Assembly: GCA_001600055.1 (NCBI GenBank)
Contig: BCIV01000002.1
Coordinates: 872,287-936,286, forward strand
Source of the DNA: Filobasidium wieringae
Lineage: Eukaryota > Basidiomycota > Tremellomycetes > Filobasidiales > Filobasidiaceae
Length of the DNA stretch: 64,000 bases
Reading direction: 5' to 3'
Shown: one piece after another, positions 46,144 through 59,700 of the stretch
Position numbering within the stretch: the first letter of the stretch is position 1
How the letters are laid out: the number at the start of each line of letters is the position of its first letter
The notes under the pieces: generated by a model
Told to the model about the DNA's origin: nothing
What the model saw: only the letters and a program-made list of their open reading frames with translations
The model's database searches: none
Translations under genes and position numbers: made by a program

Positions 46144-47336
46144 ATGTCTCTCAATGTGTAAGCCTCGGCGACTCTGTGGACCGCTTAGCTAGCTGACACC
46201 ATTGGCATGCTCAGTCAATCCCTCTACCTTGATCCTGCTATCCGGGTATGTCTCTCGATGTGGCTCAGGGAACTGCAGCTGATTAATTCTGCGACGTTGT
46301 AGGACTGGGTATTGTTCCCCATCACTCTGGTCATGGTCAGTCATTCTGTTCGTTCATGCGACCGATTGCATCGTTTGAACACCTCGTTTCTAGATCTTGG
46401 TTGGTCTATTGCGGCATTATGTTACCATGCTCCTCAATTCAGCACCAAAGAAGAGACCAGCACTCGAAGTCAAGGAACAGTGAGTGTTCCTCCTGTCAGT
46501 GACCAAGTGCACTCCTTGATATTGCATCGACACTCAGGCGAGCCATCCTGAAAGCGCAAATGTTACGGTCAAGTGCTCCTCTGAGTCCACTTCCTCCTGC
46601 TGCCTATACCGCCATGTCGACTTCCCTCTCATCTGCTCTTCGAGCCGGTGCATATGTCAAGCCTAAGGATGCGGAAGAAGCAGAGCCAAGCAATGCAATG
46701 GGCAACCCATTGATGGACCCGACACAGATGGAAGGGATGATGGATGGACTGAAGAAACAGGCAGTCATGATGATTCCTAATATGGTGATCATGCAGTGGA
46801 TCAACACTTTCTTCTCCGGTTTTGTTCTCAGTGAGTTTCAGATGATATCGATGAAGACACAGGCCATTGATAGTATCCGCACAGTCAAGCTACCCTTCCC
46901 CTTGACATACGGGTTCAAAGCAATGTTGCAAAGGGATATTTCGACTCCAGATATGGACGTTCGTTATGTTTCAGCGCTCTCGTGGTACTTTTTAAACCTC
47001 TTCGGTCTCAATGGGTTGTTCAAGTTGATGCTTGGTGCTGAAAACGGTTAGTCCGTTCATGTTTCGCATCAAGATCCGACTTTTGACGGACTTCGTTCTT
47101 GTTGTTCAGCTGCGGATGGCAGTCGCGACATGAACTCGCAGGCCATGATGGCTGGAGCAGTTGCCGGCCCGATGATGGGACCCGGCAAGCCCGATATGGC
47201 CAAGCTGCACAAAGCTGAAGCTGACAATTTGGCCATCGCTGAGGGGATGTATAGATGGGCCGGAGAGGGTGTAGAGGATAGGATTTTGAAGCTGTTCGGG
47301 CAGCAAGCTGGTCTGGAAAGCAAGAAGACGATATAA
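46144..47336 (+). CDS. EMC3: ER membrane protein complex subunit 3
   Basis: Emc3 is the Oxa1/YidC-superfamily insertase core of the EMC, which inserts tail-anchored and multi-pass proteins in the ER membrane. It reads MSLNVQSLYLDPAIRDWVLF, PITLVMILVGLLRHYV, then MMDGLKKQAVMMIPNMVIMQ, WINTFFSGFVLSE, VKLPFPLTYGFKAMLQRDI and VSALSWYFLNLFGLNGLFKL, which are the family's three TM helices and hallmark stretches. The first exon is 14 nt (46144-46157). The C-terminal tail is Met/Gly-rich with KLHKAEADNLAI. Complete and intact. Confidence 0.95.
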
Positions 47337-47602
47337 TGTATATGTAATGTTAACGAATACTATACAGGCTGCTACGAATGGCGCCGCTTGCATGTCCCCC
47401 TCGAGTTAAGCTATGCGCTATGTCAAGATGGACATGACTCATCTATCTTCTCCGCTGTTAACGGAGATCTCCGAGAGGATCGTGTGGTATCATGTTCGAT
47501 ATCTTCGAGCCAACCTACCACTTCCGATCCCCAAGCAACGGTCGTAAGGACATAAGCTCGAATTGATATTGGGAGTACTGAGATATATCGTATCCTACCA
47601 TC

Positions 47603-49697
47603 ATGGTTTCCACTTTCCGCGGTCTTGCGCTGACAGCGCTACTCGCTGGCCAAGCAGTAAACGTCGCGGCTTACACGACATACCGAGAAGACGTCGAACT
47701 GCTACACTCTGGACGTCCCCAAGTCAAGCTATGGCAGGCTATCCTTGAACAGCGCAAGAGCGAAGCTCTCCAAGTCTTCCAGTCGGATCAGCCTGGTTCT
47801 CACCAACAGGAAGTGTTTAATGTCGCAGGGCGGAGAACTGGAGCGAGTGATCCTTCCGAGGATCATCTCGGCTACACTCCCCATTGTTTCTACCAGCCCT
47901 TAGATCACTTTGATCCAGAGAATCCTGTGACTTTCTGTCAGAGATACTGGGTCAGCCTGGAACACTGGGACAGCAAGAACAACTCATCGCCTGTCTACGT
48001 GCTCGATGGAGGAGAGACTTCAGGTGCAAACCGATTGCCTTTCTTGGATACCGGAATCTTGAACGTCCTCGCTAATGCTACGGGCGGGATCAGTATTGTT
48101 CTTGAACATCGATACTATGGCCATTCTCTTCCTAATATATCCTTTCCTTCCGGAGACCCTTTCTCTCTCTCTACCGATGATCTGCGATTCCTTACTTCTG
48201 AGCAAGCTTTGATGGATACCGTCCGACTAGTTCAGAACTTGGACCTGACTACCGTAGACAAGCGATTGAGCAACAACGAACTCAGTCATACGGAGAGGCC
48301 ATGGATCGCTTACGGCGGAAGTTACGCAGGAGCAATGACTGCCTTCTTAGTCAAAGGTTGGGGTTACGAGAATGGTACCATGTTGGACAGTACCCCTCCT
48401 CCTCATCCCGCTATCCCCGACCAGAAATCGACCAAGATCGATTCAAACGGGCTGGTATGGGGTGGAATCGCTTCGTCTGCTGTCACACACGCTCAAATCA
48501 ACTACCCCGAATATTTCCAAGCTATCCAAGAATGGGCTCCGGACGAGTGCATGAGGACTTTGGAAACTGCAACCGATACTATCGACTTCCTTCTGGAGCT
48601 GCAGGATGGAAAATGGCGTAAGGTGGTCCAGGGCTTGTTCGGGTTGGAAAATCTGGAGCACGTGGAAGATTTCGGTGATGTGCTTCTTGGCGTTCTATCT
48701 GGGTGGCAGGGCAGGAATTGGGACCCCACAGGTTAGCCATATCCGCTCTTCGTGCTTGGTCCTTTCTGACCGCTGGACTCCCGCTATGTCTTAGTTGGGA
48801 CCGATGAGTTCTACCGATTCTGTGACGCTCTTACGGCTGCTGGACCAGTCGGGAACGCGGACATCCCTATTTCGATAGACTCCAGCCCTCTCAAGATTCC
48901 TGTTGCGATACTGAACTATGCCGGTTACGTCAAGAAGATGGTTCAAAAGCGTTGTCCCGATGGCGACGTTGAAACGGTCAGCTCGTGCAAGTAACCTCAG
49001 GCTGCGGTCAGAATCCTGAGACGTTGCGCCTGTGTACAGTGTTACGGAAGCTTCGACCCCGAACCTTATAAGCAAACGGGGCTCGACCAGAAATGGAGAC
49101 TGTGGCTCTTCCAGGTTTGCGAGAATTGGGGATACTTTATGCCCGCTCCTCTTGAGGGCAAGCGAATCGTCTCCAAATTGTAAGCCATATCCGCGAATTC
49201 AAATTTGGCTCGCGAGCTGATGCATGCAACCTGCGCAGTGTCAACCTCGAGCACAGCTCCAAGATCTGTAAAGTCGCCTATCCTGCTGGAAAGTACTTCA
49301 AACTCCCTGCACAACCTGATGTTGAGCGTGTCAACGCCCGAGGTGACTTTGCGTTGGAGGCATCAAGGATCGCTTTCATGTCAGTATCCAATTCCAATCA
49401 TGTGCTCTGTCTCAGCTAGAAAACTGATCTTTGTGTATGCGTGATGGTCGCAGAGACGGCGACTCTGACCCTTGGAGACCTGCTACACCCCAATCCGATT
49501 ACGCTGTCAAGAGGGAATCTTCTCTCAACAAGCCCGTTTACATGATCGAGGACGCTGTTCATCACTTTGATGAGAATGGTCTCCTCGACTCCGCTCTGGA
49601 ACCCAAACGAATCCGAGCGATCCACAAAAAGGAGATCGATTTCGTCAAGGCCTGGTTGAGAGAATGGGACGAGCAAAAAGTTCTCGGAAGAGTTTAA
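47603..49697 (+). CDS. Secreted serine carboxypeptidase-like peptidase, family S28
   Basis: The family of lysosomal Pro-X carboxypeptidase and fungal prolyl-peptidases, cleaving after proline. A signal peptide (MVSTFRGLALTALLAGQAVNVAA) precedes YQPLDHFDPENPVTFCQRYW. The nucleophile serine is in YGGSYAGA, the acid in DGDSDPW after AFI, and the histidine in DAVHHFDENG, so the triad is complete. IVLEHRYYGHSLP is another S28 hallmark. N-glycosylation sequons (NNSS, NATG, NISF) fit secretion. The 3' half is cut by about five short introns; the stop is TAA at 49695-49697. Confidence 0.92.
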
Positions 49698-50180
49698 ACA
49701 ACCCGATTAGGGAGGGAATCCTTTTTTATTACCACTTAGAATCCAAATCAATTATCCTCATGTTTTGAAGCATACCTTCGCGCCTTGTGCGCCAAGGCTA
49801 GCACCGTAATCATTGTTGTCATCATTTCCCGGTATTCAAGACTGGAAAGCTTCAAACGCTGGGCTTTTCATTGTGGATCTACTAATTTACCTATGATCCA
49901 GGCGTTTTCCACCACATCCAGCCGACATAGCGAGCGCTGGAAGTATTGCCAATGGTGATGATTTGGATCCTACACGGAACTATTTTCGGGTTCTAGCTCG
50001 GCGTTCGTCTATCGAAATCACGGGCGGATATATTGAATTGCGGATGTGACGAATAACGGATGTTGCCATAACCCAGAGAGGCCAGAGGCCAGAGGTCGAC
50101 AAGTAGCATCCTGGGATCGACCAAGGGCTTATAACCCATGTACATCGATCCTCTCTGAACGTCACAATCTTACTTGCAGG
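49698..50180. promoter_or_regulatory. S28 peptidase 3' UTR and THI20 promoter
   Basis: 483 nt without a gene. I looked for the conserved parts of a TPP riboswitch (the CTGAGA and ACCTGA elements) and did not find them. Confidence 0.4.
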
Positions 50181-52452
50181 ATGTCACAGCCTACCATATT
50201 GACAATCGCAGGATCAGACTGTTCGGGGGGAGCTGGTATTCAAGCTGACCTAAAAGCCATTCAGGCTTTGGGCGGCTACGGTACAAGCGTTATTACAGCA
50301 GTGACAGCTCAAAACACTCTTGGGGTCCAAGGCTTGTTTGAGCTTGAGGTAGATGCAGTGACGAAACAGGTTGGTCGACTTGGTAATGTCTCATCGGATA
50401 CCGTCTGATAATTCTCCTTCTATTACGGTTGATACCCAGCTCAAGTCGTTATTCGATGATGTTCCTCCTGTATCTATGAAGATGGGGATGCTTGCATCGA
50501 CACAGATAATCAACTGTATCGTCGAATCGCTCGAGGAACGATTCTCGACCTCACAGTCGTCTTCGTCTAGAGAAGGGAGGATACAACTTCCACCGCTAGT
50601 CATCGACCCAGTGCTTACCTCAACATCCATGCACACTTTGACGCCCTCGTCCGCTCTACATGCCATCATTACTAGGCTCTTACCGCTAGGTGTCTTAGTG
50701 ACACCGAACGTCGGCGAGGCTCAAGCATTACATGCTGGAATTCGCAAAATCGAATCCATCGATGGGCCTGAACAAGAAATCGAGATCAAGAGCATTAAGG
50801 ATATGGTGTTTGCGGCTGAAGCGATTTTGGATCATATCTCATCACGGAACAAGAATTCCGAGAACTCTCGAGGAGTCTTACTCAAAGGCGGCCATCTGCC
50901 ACTGGAACCTGCGAACCTATCCTCTGCGTTACGTGACATCAAGAATCTACCAGAATGTGTGGAAGTGGTATGGGGAGCGGACTCGCTTGGTCTGGGCGCT
51001 GAACACGAGCCAGAAAATGACGCTTGCTTCGAGGTATTAAGGCAGTACCGCTCCGAGCAAGCGACTACGGCTGGTTCAGATACCTCTCTTCAAGTCGTTG
51101 CACCAACTGCGTCTACATCCGACGGCGTACAACCCCCTCCGGCTTCAACCGGAAAGAAGTATATCGTTGACGTCCTTGTGACTTATCAACCAGGAGAGAC
51201 CTCCTGTAAAACGGTATTATTCGTCTCGGAAGCTATCGATAGTCGCTCAACACACGGAACAGGGTGTACGTTGAGCGCAGCTATAGCTACCAAGATAGGT
51301 CATGGACAGACTCGTCAGTGACTATGAGCCTATGAAGTTGACGAAAGTCATGTACTGATCAACTGGAATCTAATAGTCAGGGAGGCTGTAGAAGAATCGA
51401 TTGCTTACGTTCGATACGCTTTGGTGACTGCTGTTCCCAAAGGAGAAGGTTGGGGACCGTTGAACCATCAATGTTACACGGTACACAGAACTATTCCCCT
51501 GTGAGTATCTACCCGTCTCATGGTGCCCTCCGAACTCATGTACTACCCCGGATTGGTAGACCAACTTCGTCCAACCCTCATCCATTTGTCACTCATCTCT
51601 TACGGGAAACTCAAGCAGAATGGAGAGGCTATGTCCGGCACCCGTTCGTTGTGAAACTCGGACAAGGAAATTTACCAAGAGAATGTTTCAAGCATTACAT
51701 CATCCAGGACTGGCATTATCTGAAGCACTGTGTGTACCAGGCTCTATCAACAACCATTTAAGAGTTAATGTTGACAATTCCATATGGTCATCACACATAG
51801 ATGCTAGGGCTCATTCGTTAGCTGCAAGCAAGACGACCGATTTCGAGGAGATCAAGGCTTTCTCGGAGATTGCCCTGCATATCGCGCGAGAGAGCGCGAT
51901 GCATGTCGAGGTCGGTCCTCTGTCATTCGACTTCCGCTTCTCATATGACTGCTGATCTCGTCCCCTAGTTCTGTGCAAGTTTCGGCATTTCACTCCAAGA
52001 CCTAATGCGATCGACAGAGTCGCCTAGTAACTTCGCCTACTCGCAGTATATCCTGGACGTAGGTCATAGGGGTGATAACCTCGAACTAGTAGTGGCTGTA
52101 TTCAGCTGCTTGATCGGGTACGGAGAAGTCGGTCTTTACTTGAACAATAAGATTCGCCAGGGGGAACACGGATTCAAGTTGGAGGGCAATCCGTACAAGA
52201 GGTGGATCGAAGATTATAGCGGGAAAGATTTCCATGCAGCCGTCTCCAGAGGTATAGGTGCGTCAATTGTGCATTGGTCGAGAGCCGCTTGTGCGTGTCG
52301 ATATTAATATTGCCCGTCCTGCAGAAACACTTGAAGAGAGGATAGCGCAAGAACAACCTTCTCCCACTCGAATGGAGCGGTTGGTAAAGATATGGAGAGA
52401 TTGCGTTCAGCTCGAGACGAACTTCTGGCAAATGGGCTTGGACATGTCTTAG
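50181..52452 (+). CDS. THI20: Thi20-type fusion: HMP/HMP-P kinase with C-terminal TenA (thiaminase II) domain
   Basis: Bifunctional thiamine-pathway protein. The N-terminal ThiD-like kinase phosphorylates hydroxymethylpyrimidine: [31 protein letters not shown]-rich VIDPVL, and the active-site loop [14 protein letters not shown]. The C-terminal TenA domain (from about 51570) has [46 protein letters not shown] and the terminal [10 protein letters not shown]. The kinase part carries a linker of about 60 residues, S/T/P-rich, near 51000-51150. The order matches yeast Thi20/21/22. About seven exons. Both active sites look intact. Confidence 0.93.
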
Positions 52453-52681
52453 AAAACAGACCTGGATTTTTTTCGTTGAGGTCAGCCGTCTAGGGACCTA
52501 CGCATATATCACTTCACGAATGTCTGATCGCCCCGGTGTCTGGTGAAACACCAAGGTGGATATACCCGATTAGCAAACAAGTAGGGGGATATCGAATACC
52601 CGGAAATGCTAGTCATTGGTTTCATGCTGGATACAACCAGGAAGTGAGGTATTACCAAAATTCCATGTCTGTTCAAGTTAT

Positions 52682-53485
52682 TTATAGGATAGCCAAGATA
52701 GCTCCGACTCCGTAATAGGTGGAAGACAATGCCAATCCTATACCATCGTAACAATTTGACAATAAGTCTGACGCGCCTCCAAAAGACTCAGCTGAGACGG
52801 ACTTACCGAGGTATCCAATGGCATGGATGATCCCTCCGCTAGTGTTTCGGGACCCGGGGTTCCCGGTGACGTAACCAAGAGTGTATAAAGTACGGCCGAC
52901 CAGCCAGATAGCTCCGAGAGAAGCAGAGAGCTTAGGGTTAAAGAGACCTGAAGGTTATGGAACAAGAGAGTAGAAAGATCAACGAATAGTCGGCCTTGTA
53001 GCGCGCCTTGGACAGTTACCGGTCCAGAGCAATCCGAAGAGGAAACTAGGGGTGTTTTCCAAGGTATTGGCATGGGCTGATTTAGTAATGGGGCAAGTTA
53101 GTTAACCCGGAAAAGCTTATACGTGTTGGTGTATTGTACCTCTAAAGGGTAGGGAGAAGCTGTAGTAAGCATCTGTCTCAAATAGTCCGAGTGAGGACCA
53201 CGCTCTTACCTCTGAGCACAGTTGAACTTCAACGCAGCTGGGTTCGACTTCGCGGTAGCTTCATCGGCCATGTATTGAGGATACTTGATTCCAGACTAAG
53301 GTTTTGCGTGTCAGCAGAACTCGAAAGTCGGGCAAATCCGAACTCACAGCTTTCCTGTACTTGGAAACCTGCATCTGCTGGAAGATGTTGAGCCAGAAGA
53401 GACCGGCACCGATCAAGCCGACATAGCCGTATTCAACGGGGAGCCCGAGAGCGAGACCAGTCTTGGCAGCGATTGAGGGAGACAT
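52682..53485 (-). CDS. MAPEG protein, microsomal glutathione S-transferase 3-like
   Basis: A four-helix membrane protein of about 140 residues with glutathione transferase/peroxidase activity in relatives. It reads MSPSIAAKTGLALGLPVEYG, YVGLIGAGLFWLNIFQQMQV, SGIKYPQYMADE, FNCAQRAHANTLENTPSFLF (the MAPEG signature FNcaQRAHxNxLE), LGAIWLVGRTLYTLGYVTG and ALSSTYYGVGAILAIL. Five exons. It converges with THI20, stops 229 nt apart. The N-terminus lacks a targeting sequence, consistent with ER insertion. Confidence 0.93.
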
Positions 53486-54302
53486 CGTAATACAGTGAAG
53501 TGATGGACGTGGTTGAGACGGGGGCTGAGGGAAAGCGATGGAGCATTTAGCCTTGACATGATTGTTACACGTACCCTTTTGTAGATTTCTAGCTACCGAG
53601 CTGAGCGCCGATCATGCGTGGCACGCCGGCCGGCAATAACAGCCCGATTGATAATCATGCGTTTTTGAGATCGCATCACACACAACGAGATGACAGCTAC
53701 AGTTCAAAGGCTGTGGTCCCGAAAACGCTCCTTTTTGCTGTCCGAGTCGATCTGGTTGAAACTGGAGACGGGATCATTATAGGAGTAGTAGTATGCCGTT
53801 TGATATGGCGAGATGTCCAGCTCACGAGACAAGCGGGAGCTATTCCACAACCTGCTTAACGTTTAATCCTGCACAGCGAGCTAGGCTGTCTCTTTCCCAT
53901 ACATTTGTATGCAGAGATGGTGAAGCTCTTTCTCGAGTCGGGACCCGAAAAACATTGCGGTCTGCGTCCATAGTGAGATCAAAACTACTGGTCGTTTTGG
54001 CTCAGCTTCCGGTGTAATTTCGATGTGACCTGTGAAGCATGTGAAGCTGTGAAGCCTGTGAACTGAATTGTAAACAAGCGCGTTGAGCATATTCATGATC
54101 CGATTCAGGAGACATGCGATATCATGATATCATTCGAAGTCTCTGTTATTACGGTCGCTCTGTCTCACTCGAACAACTCAGCATCGACCACCAAGGCAGT
54201 AAACGATACGAAATTCTCTGTTGACAGAGCGGATTCTGGCATACCCTCACTCTCGTTCTCGAATTGATCCCACGATCTTCACGGAATACCGTCAGATATA
54301 AG
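53486..54302. promoter_or_regulatory. Bidirectional region between MGST3-like and ARP1
   Basis: 817 nt between divergent starts. Open frames are short and featureless. A stretch with repeated GTGAAGC units (TGTGAAGCATGTGAAGCTGTGAAGCCTGTGAA, about 54030-54062) is visible. Confidence 0.45.
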
Positions 54303-56159
54303 ATGCCAACGGATTTCCAGGATGTGTAAGTTGAGGTTGCCATGTATATCCGTTAGCAAGCTAACCCAAGCTATTCGGTCAGGTTCACAAATCAGCCCGT
54401 AGTGATAGACAATGTGCGTATCAGCGCATCTGTCAGTATAAAGCGTGTCATCAGCTAATCTCGGATGGTACATCGATCATAGGGTTCAGGAACCATCAAA
54501 GCCGGGTTTGCAGGCCAAGATATGCCCAAGAGCTACTTTCCAAACTTGTGAGGAGCCATTTCGTACTGTTTCCGAAAAAAGGGTTAAATAGGTCAACTTC
54601 TCGGTTTGAAATGCAGCGTTGGACGACCGAAACATGTGAAAGTGATGGCTTCAGATTACGACGAAAAGGACGTTTATATCGGTCGGAAAGCTCAAGAAAT
54701 CAGGGGATTATTGAAAATCAAATGGCCAATGGAGCATGGGATAGTATGTTCAGATAACACCGCGCTCTAGGATCAAGCTGATAGGTCAAACCGCTTCAGG
54801 TAACAAACTGGGAAGATATGGAGAGGGTCTGGAATTACGTGTATCGAGAAGAATTAGGGACGGCATCGGAAGAGGTTAGCTAAAACGTCCATGCAGCCGA
54901 TTACCCGGTCGACAATCAACGCCGAATCATGTTACCTTTTTTCAGCATCCTGTCTTGTTGACAGAACCGGCGATGAATCCCAAATCCAACCGAGAGATTG
55001 CCGCCCAATTATTCTTCGAGCAATTCAATGTTCCAGCCATGTTCACAAGTATACAAGCGGTTTTAAGTTTGTAAGTGTGATGATCAAGAAGCTAAAATCA
55101 AGATGTTCTGACGCAAAATATGTTCGGCTGCCAGATATTCGAGCGGCCGAACAACGGGTATTGTCCTAGATTCAGGGGATGGGGTTACACATGCTGTACC
55201 TGTCTTTGATGGATTCTGTATGCCACATGCGATGAAGCGTGTAGACATTGCTGGTCGGTCAGTCTCCGTTACTCTTTTGCTCACAATGGACTTTGACTCA
55301 TAAGTGCTCACGGCCGATCTCTTTTGTGTAGGGATATTACAGATAATCTTCAGATGCTGCTTCGTAGTTCGGGTCATAATCTTCGCACATCAGCTGAAAG
55401 GGAGGTGTTGAGGACTATCAAGGAGAAGACTTGTTATATTGCAGCCGATCCATTACGGGAAGACAAGGAGACATTAGGCAAAACAGAAGACTTCCGATTA
55501 CCGGATGGTAATGTCATCCACGTAAGTACAAGTCATCCTTTTGGTACAGCTCATGCTCTGTCGATACTAAGGATCATCTTTGGTGTGATGGCGATTCAGT
55601 TGGGAAGCGAAAGATACTGGGCACCGGAAATTCTTTTCAACCCTGAGCTCATCGGGATGGAGGATCCAGGAGTACATCAGGTTATTGTTGATTCTCTCAA
55701 CCGAACGGACTTGGATTTGCGAAAGAACCTCTACGGAAGCATCATCCTTAGTGGAGGTTCTACTCTGTGCCGAGGTAGGCTGATAGCACGCCGAACGCAA
55801 TGCGACTGATGGCTGACTTTATCCATGTTCCCAAGGTTTCGGAGATCGACTATTGAATGAGGTAAAGAAGATTGCGATGAAGGACGTGAAGTTGAAAATC
55901 TTCGCACCTCCTGAACGGAAGGTTCGCATGACACTGTTGGCCAGATGAAAAACGTCCGCTGATGGGCACCTTCACGTTTATTAGTACTCGACTTGGATAG
56001 GAGGGTCTATTCTAGCGGGTCTTAGCACTTTCAAGAAGGTCAGTACCTCTCGAAAGGTTAAGGAAAGCTCGAAAAGACTAACTCCTTGATGAACAGATGT
56101 GGGTGTCGGCGGAAGATTACGAAGAAGATCCGGATGTAATCCATCGCAAATCTTTCTGA
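54303..56159 (+). CDS. ARP1: Actin-related protein 1 (centractin), dynactin filament subunit
   Basis: Arp1 builds the short filament of dynactin, the dynein activator for nuclear migration and retrograde transport. It is actin-like throughout: [142 protein letters not shown] and the end VIHRKSF. The gene is broken into at least twelve exons, the first two only 23 nt (54303-54325) and 31 nt (54383-54413). All nucleotide-binding blocks are present. The [10 protein letters not shown] form and K/R pattern fit Arp1 rather than actin. Confidence 0.92.
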
Positions 56160-56763
56160 GGCGTGTGTCCAGTTCTTGACGACTTGTAATGACGATGACG
56201 ACCCGTTCTTATACATCAATATAACGAGCCTGTGAAGCGAGTTCGTTGGGAGCCGGGGACTATAGCAACTACTACTATTACAGCGATATAGGGCATGAAT
56301 CAGGAGGACATGAACATGGAATGCGCCATGAGTAATCACGCGTCGGAGCCGAGATAAGTAAGCGCCTGCCGGAGTAACTTCCTCCATCTCCTGCAGAGGG
56401 CCAGGCGTCATCATTTCAGGTTTTAATCCTCTCTTTCCTCTTGATAAGTAGTCGAGCTTATCTCCTATAACACTCGTAATAACTATAGAAATCGAGCGTA
56501 TCCCAACAGATCAATGCTCGTCAAATTTCGGCGATTCTCGCCAACATACAGGCTCAGTTAACAATTTTGCGACCGGGGGCCTCTTGGTCTGCAATCGTAA
56601 TTTCCGGCAGCTAATAACCATCATCCGGTACTCGCCCACTTATCTAAATTAACATATCTATCACTCTCTCCTGGATTTCTCCTCTCTTTTTCCTTTCCCT
56701 CGCCAACACTACACCACCACCACCAAACCACCCCAACATCAACGACAATCAACTTTCAACACT
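56160..56763. promoter_or_regulatory. ATG4 promoter region
   Basis: 604 nt. Just upstream of the ATG lies a pyrimidine tract (about 56662-56705, CTCTCTCCTGG through TTTTTCC) followed by an ACCACCACC / AACATCAACG leader ending AACACTATG, a usual fungal start context. Confidence 0.5.
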
Positions 56764-59700
56764 ATGCCCACCAAAGCTCAGCCCACCTCTGAGCCTCTTT
56801 CGGAGCTCGGAGTTTTGCTTCAACGCCAACCCACCAATTTCGATATGAACCACCAGACTATAATGTTCCCTGGGTCCAATAATGCTATCGGCACCGGCGC
56901 TTATGATAGCTTTCTCGATGTAGGCGCTGCTGACAAAGGGCGTTCCCGTTCCCGCAAGGAAACTCTCAAGGCCACCAAGACCTTGAAGAAAGACAAGAAG
57001 GAAAAAATCGCAAATGATATTGCTACTAATTCCAACAAGGACAACGTTGAGTCCAACAAATCGTCGGGAGGTCGTCTTCGAAAGAAAGCTTCGAAGTTGT
57101 TCCGCAGTGATAAGCGAAAGAGCAATAGCTCTGATACCAAACGGCCCGTTTTGATCTCGACCGGATCGTCCACCGTCTCGAACATCTCCAATGTTTCTGA
57201 GTCTCGTCCTGCTGACCTGTCATCCGAGAGGAGAGATAGCTCAACCACACTCTCATCTGAATTCTCTTTGACGTCCAACAACGAACAACATATCGCATCC
57301 TCCACTCCCTCCTCGGTACTCTCCCTCTCTCCACCTTCAAGGCGTTCATCAGCTGCGTCTGGCCGGTCTTTCTTTAGGTCTAGACGACGAAGTAGCTCCA
57401 ACAGGAAGGAATCGTCCGGCAGTTCCGCTCCATCAGCCTTCAAACGTCGGGGTTCGTCCAATTCGCGATTGACCAGCTCAGTTTCGCTCGGTCCGGTCGT
57501 TTCCGCTTCTACAAGTCTACCTCCTCATCGGGCTTTCCGCCTTGATAGCATCCATGCTTCAGATCGGGGCGACGACTCCTCGTTCATGCAGATCTCCGAG
57601 ATCCCTTCGCTGATCACTACCTCCGCTACACCTGGACCAATTCGACAAGAGTCATACGGTTCTAATCGAAGCGACCAGCAACAAGGCCTTGGGGGACGGA
57701 TGTCTAACTGGTTCGCCAACATCATGCCTACCAACGTTTCTCTGACTGGCAATGGAGGCACAGCACTCGGCGAAAGGCGTAGTCAAGACTCTGTCCGCCC
57801 TGTTCGCCCTGAGTCTCTCTTATCGGCGAAGTCCGGTCCTCTACCTACCTCTGTCTCAGCTCCCGCTCGTGCTTCTTTCTCCTCCATGCCCAGCGATTCT
57901 CAAGCATCCTCCTCTCCCAAAGGCAAAGTCTCTTCGACTTCGTTCTTACAAGCGGCTAGGCAGAAAGCTGCCGGAATGGGCAGATGGGTACTCGATAGCG
58001 AAGCTTCTCCTGATGGCCTAAATTCCATTTGGGTCTTGGGTGTAGAACATCGATTCGACAACTCCACTGATCTGCTCGCTGCTGATACTGATGCGAGTAC
58101 TAGTGAAGAAGGATCATGGGGGAAACGTCAATCAGGAAAAACCACTTCAGGTGGAAGCCCTACTGGCAAACGCCTAGGCTTCAAGCGCAACGGATCGCCT
58201 TCTCCTTCTAACCCAAACGATAAAACGAATAACTATTTCAGTAGCAAGACCGGAATGGCAATCAACAACAACATGAATCTGACTGGATCACCTGGGAAGC
58301 GATCTAAAGCTTCTTCTGGCGACGGCGACAGTCCCGGCAGGGGCATGCGCAGCTTCCTAAACATGGGGAGTGGGAAGGACAACAAAAGCCCTTCAGAGGC
58401 ATCACTTTGGCCCGAAAGCTGTAGGTTCTCTCGTGCTTGGTATCTTTCGTCCGCAGGAACTGATTACACCTCGAAACAGTCATCAAGGACTATCGCTCCA
58501 TTATCTGGTGCACCTACAGGTCGCAATATGCACCGATCGTTTCCATGACAGGGGAGATCTTTATGCCGAGTGCTCGAGCTTATCTTCGGGCTCAATTGCC
58601 TCCTCTTCCCCACCCTCAAGCTGCTGCTACGATTACGTCCTCGTCTCCTAGTAATGGAAACGGTAAATCTAGCTGGTCATGGGTCGCGACTGTTGGAGCT
58701 GGAATAGGACTTGCAAGTGCTGGTGCCACTGAGAAAGGCTTGACTTCGGATGCAGGCTGGGGTTGCATGCTCAGAACGGGACAGAGTCTGCTCGCTAACA
58801 GTTTGATTAGGAGGCACCTAGGTCGAGGTAAGTTAGGGCTGTTCCGTGCTGTTGTGTAACTCACTGACTCGAGCGCCTCACGGTAGATTGGCGAACCGCT
58901 TCAGTCCCGGCGTATGAATCGAGATCGACGCAGTCAATTAAAGACTTGCGAGACCTGGCATCGTACACACAGATCGTATCTTGGTTCATGGATGATCCGT
59001 CTCCTATTTGCCCTTTCTCTGTTCATCGTATGGCCTTAGTCGGAAAGCAACTCGGAAAGGAAGTCGGAGAGTGGTTTGGCCCGAGCACAGCTGCTGGCGC
59101 GATTAAGTGAGTGAGAATGATCTCTCTCATACGATCCGGTTCTGACCATCTGTGCAACCTGCCAGGACTTTAACCAACGCGTTCCCAGCGTGTGGAATTG
59201 CGGTTTCAGCGGCTACTGATGGAATCATCTTCCGATCAGACGTCTTTGCAGCTTCTAACGGAGAAGACGGCGACTGGAGTAAGGTGGTTGATAGTTTGCC
59301 GTGGTCCGAAACGCCTCGCAGACCTCAAGGCGGGTTTGGTGGCAAAGGGGTGCTTGTTCTCGTCAACGTGAGACTTGGTACCAACAACGTCAACCCAATT
59401 TATTATGACAGTCTCAAGGCATGTTGTCACCCGTTAGCGACTGTGCCGGGCCTGGGCTAACCATACACTTATGATTGTCAGGCTTTATTTACTGCGCCTC
59501 AAACTGTTGGTATCTCTGGAGGCAGGCCCTCTTCGTCTTATTACTTCGTTGGTTATCAGGGAGACAGTCTCTTCTACCTGGACCCACATTTTACTCGCTC
59601 TGCTGTCCCTCTTCACACGCCTACTTCGCAACGTACTGTAGATATATCCGGTGCTATACCTATCGTCAATGCGAAAGGTCGCGAGATGAGTCCGGACGAG

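Noticed and set aside
49698..50180. A TPP riboswitch upstream of THI20
   Set aside because: The conserved TPP-binding elements are not present.
58421..58479. A premature stop separating the ATG4 N-terminus from the protease
   Set aside because: Choosing the acceptor CGAAACAG at 58479 joins PES to FIKDYRS in frame; the stop lies in the intron.
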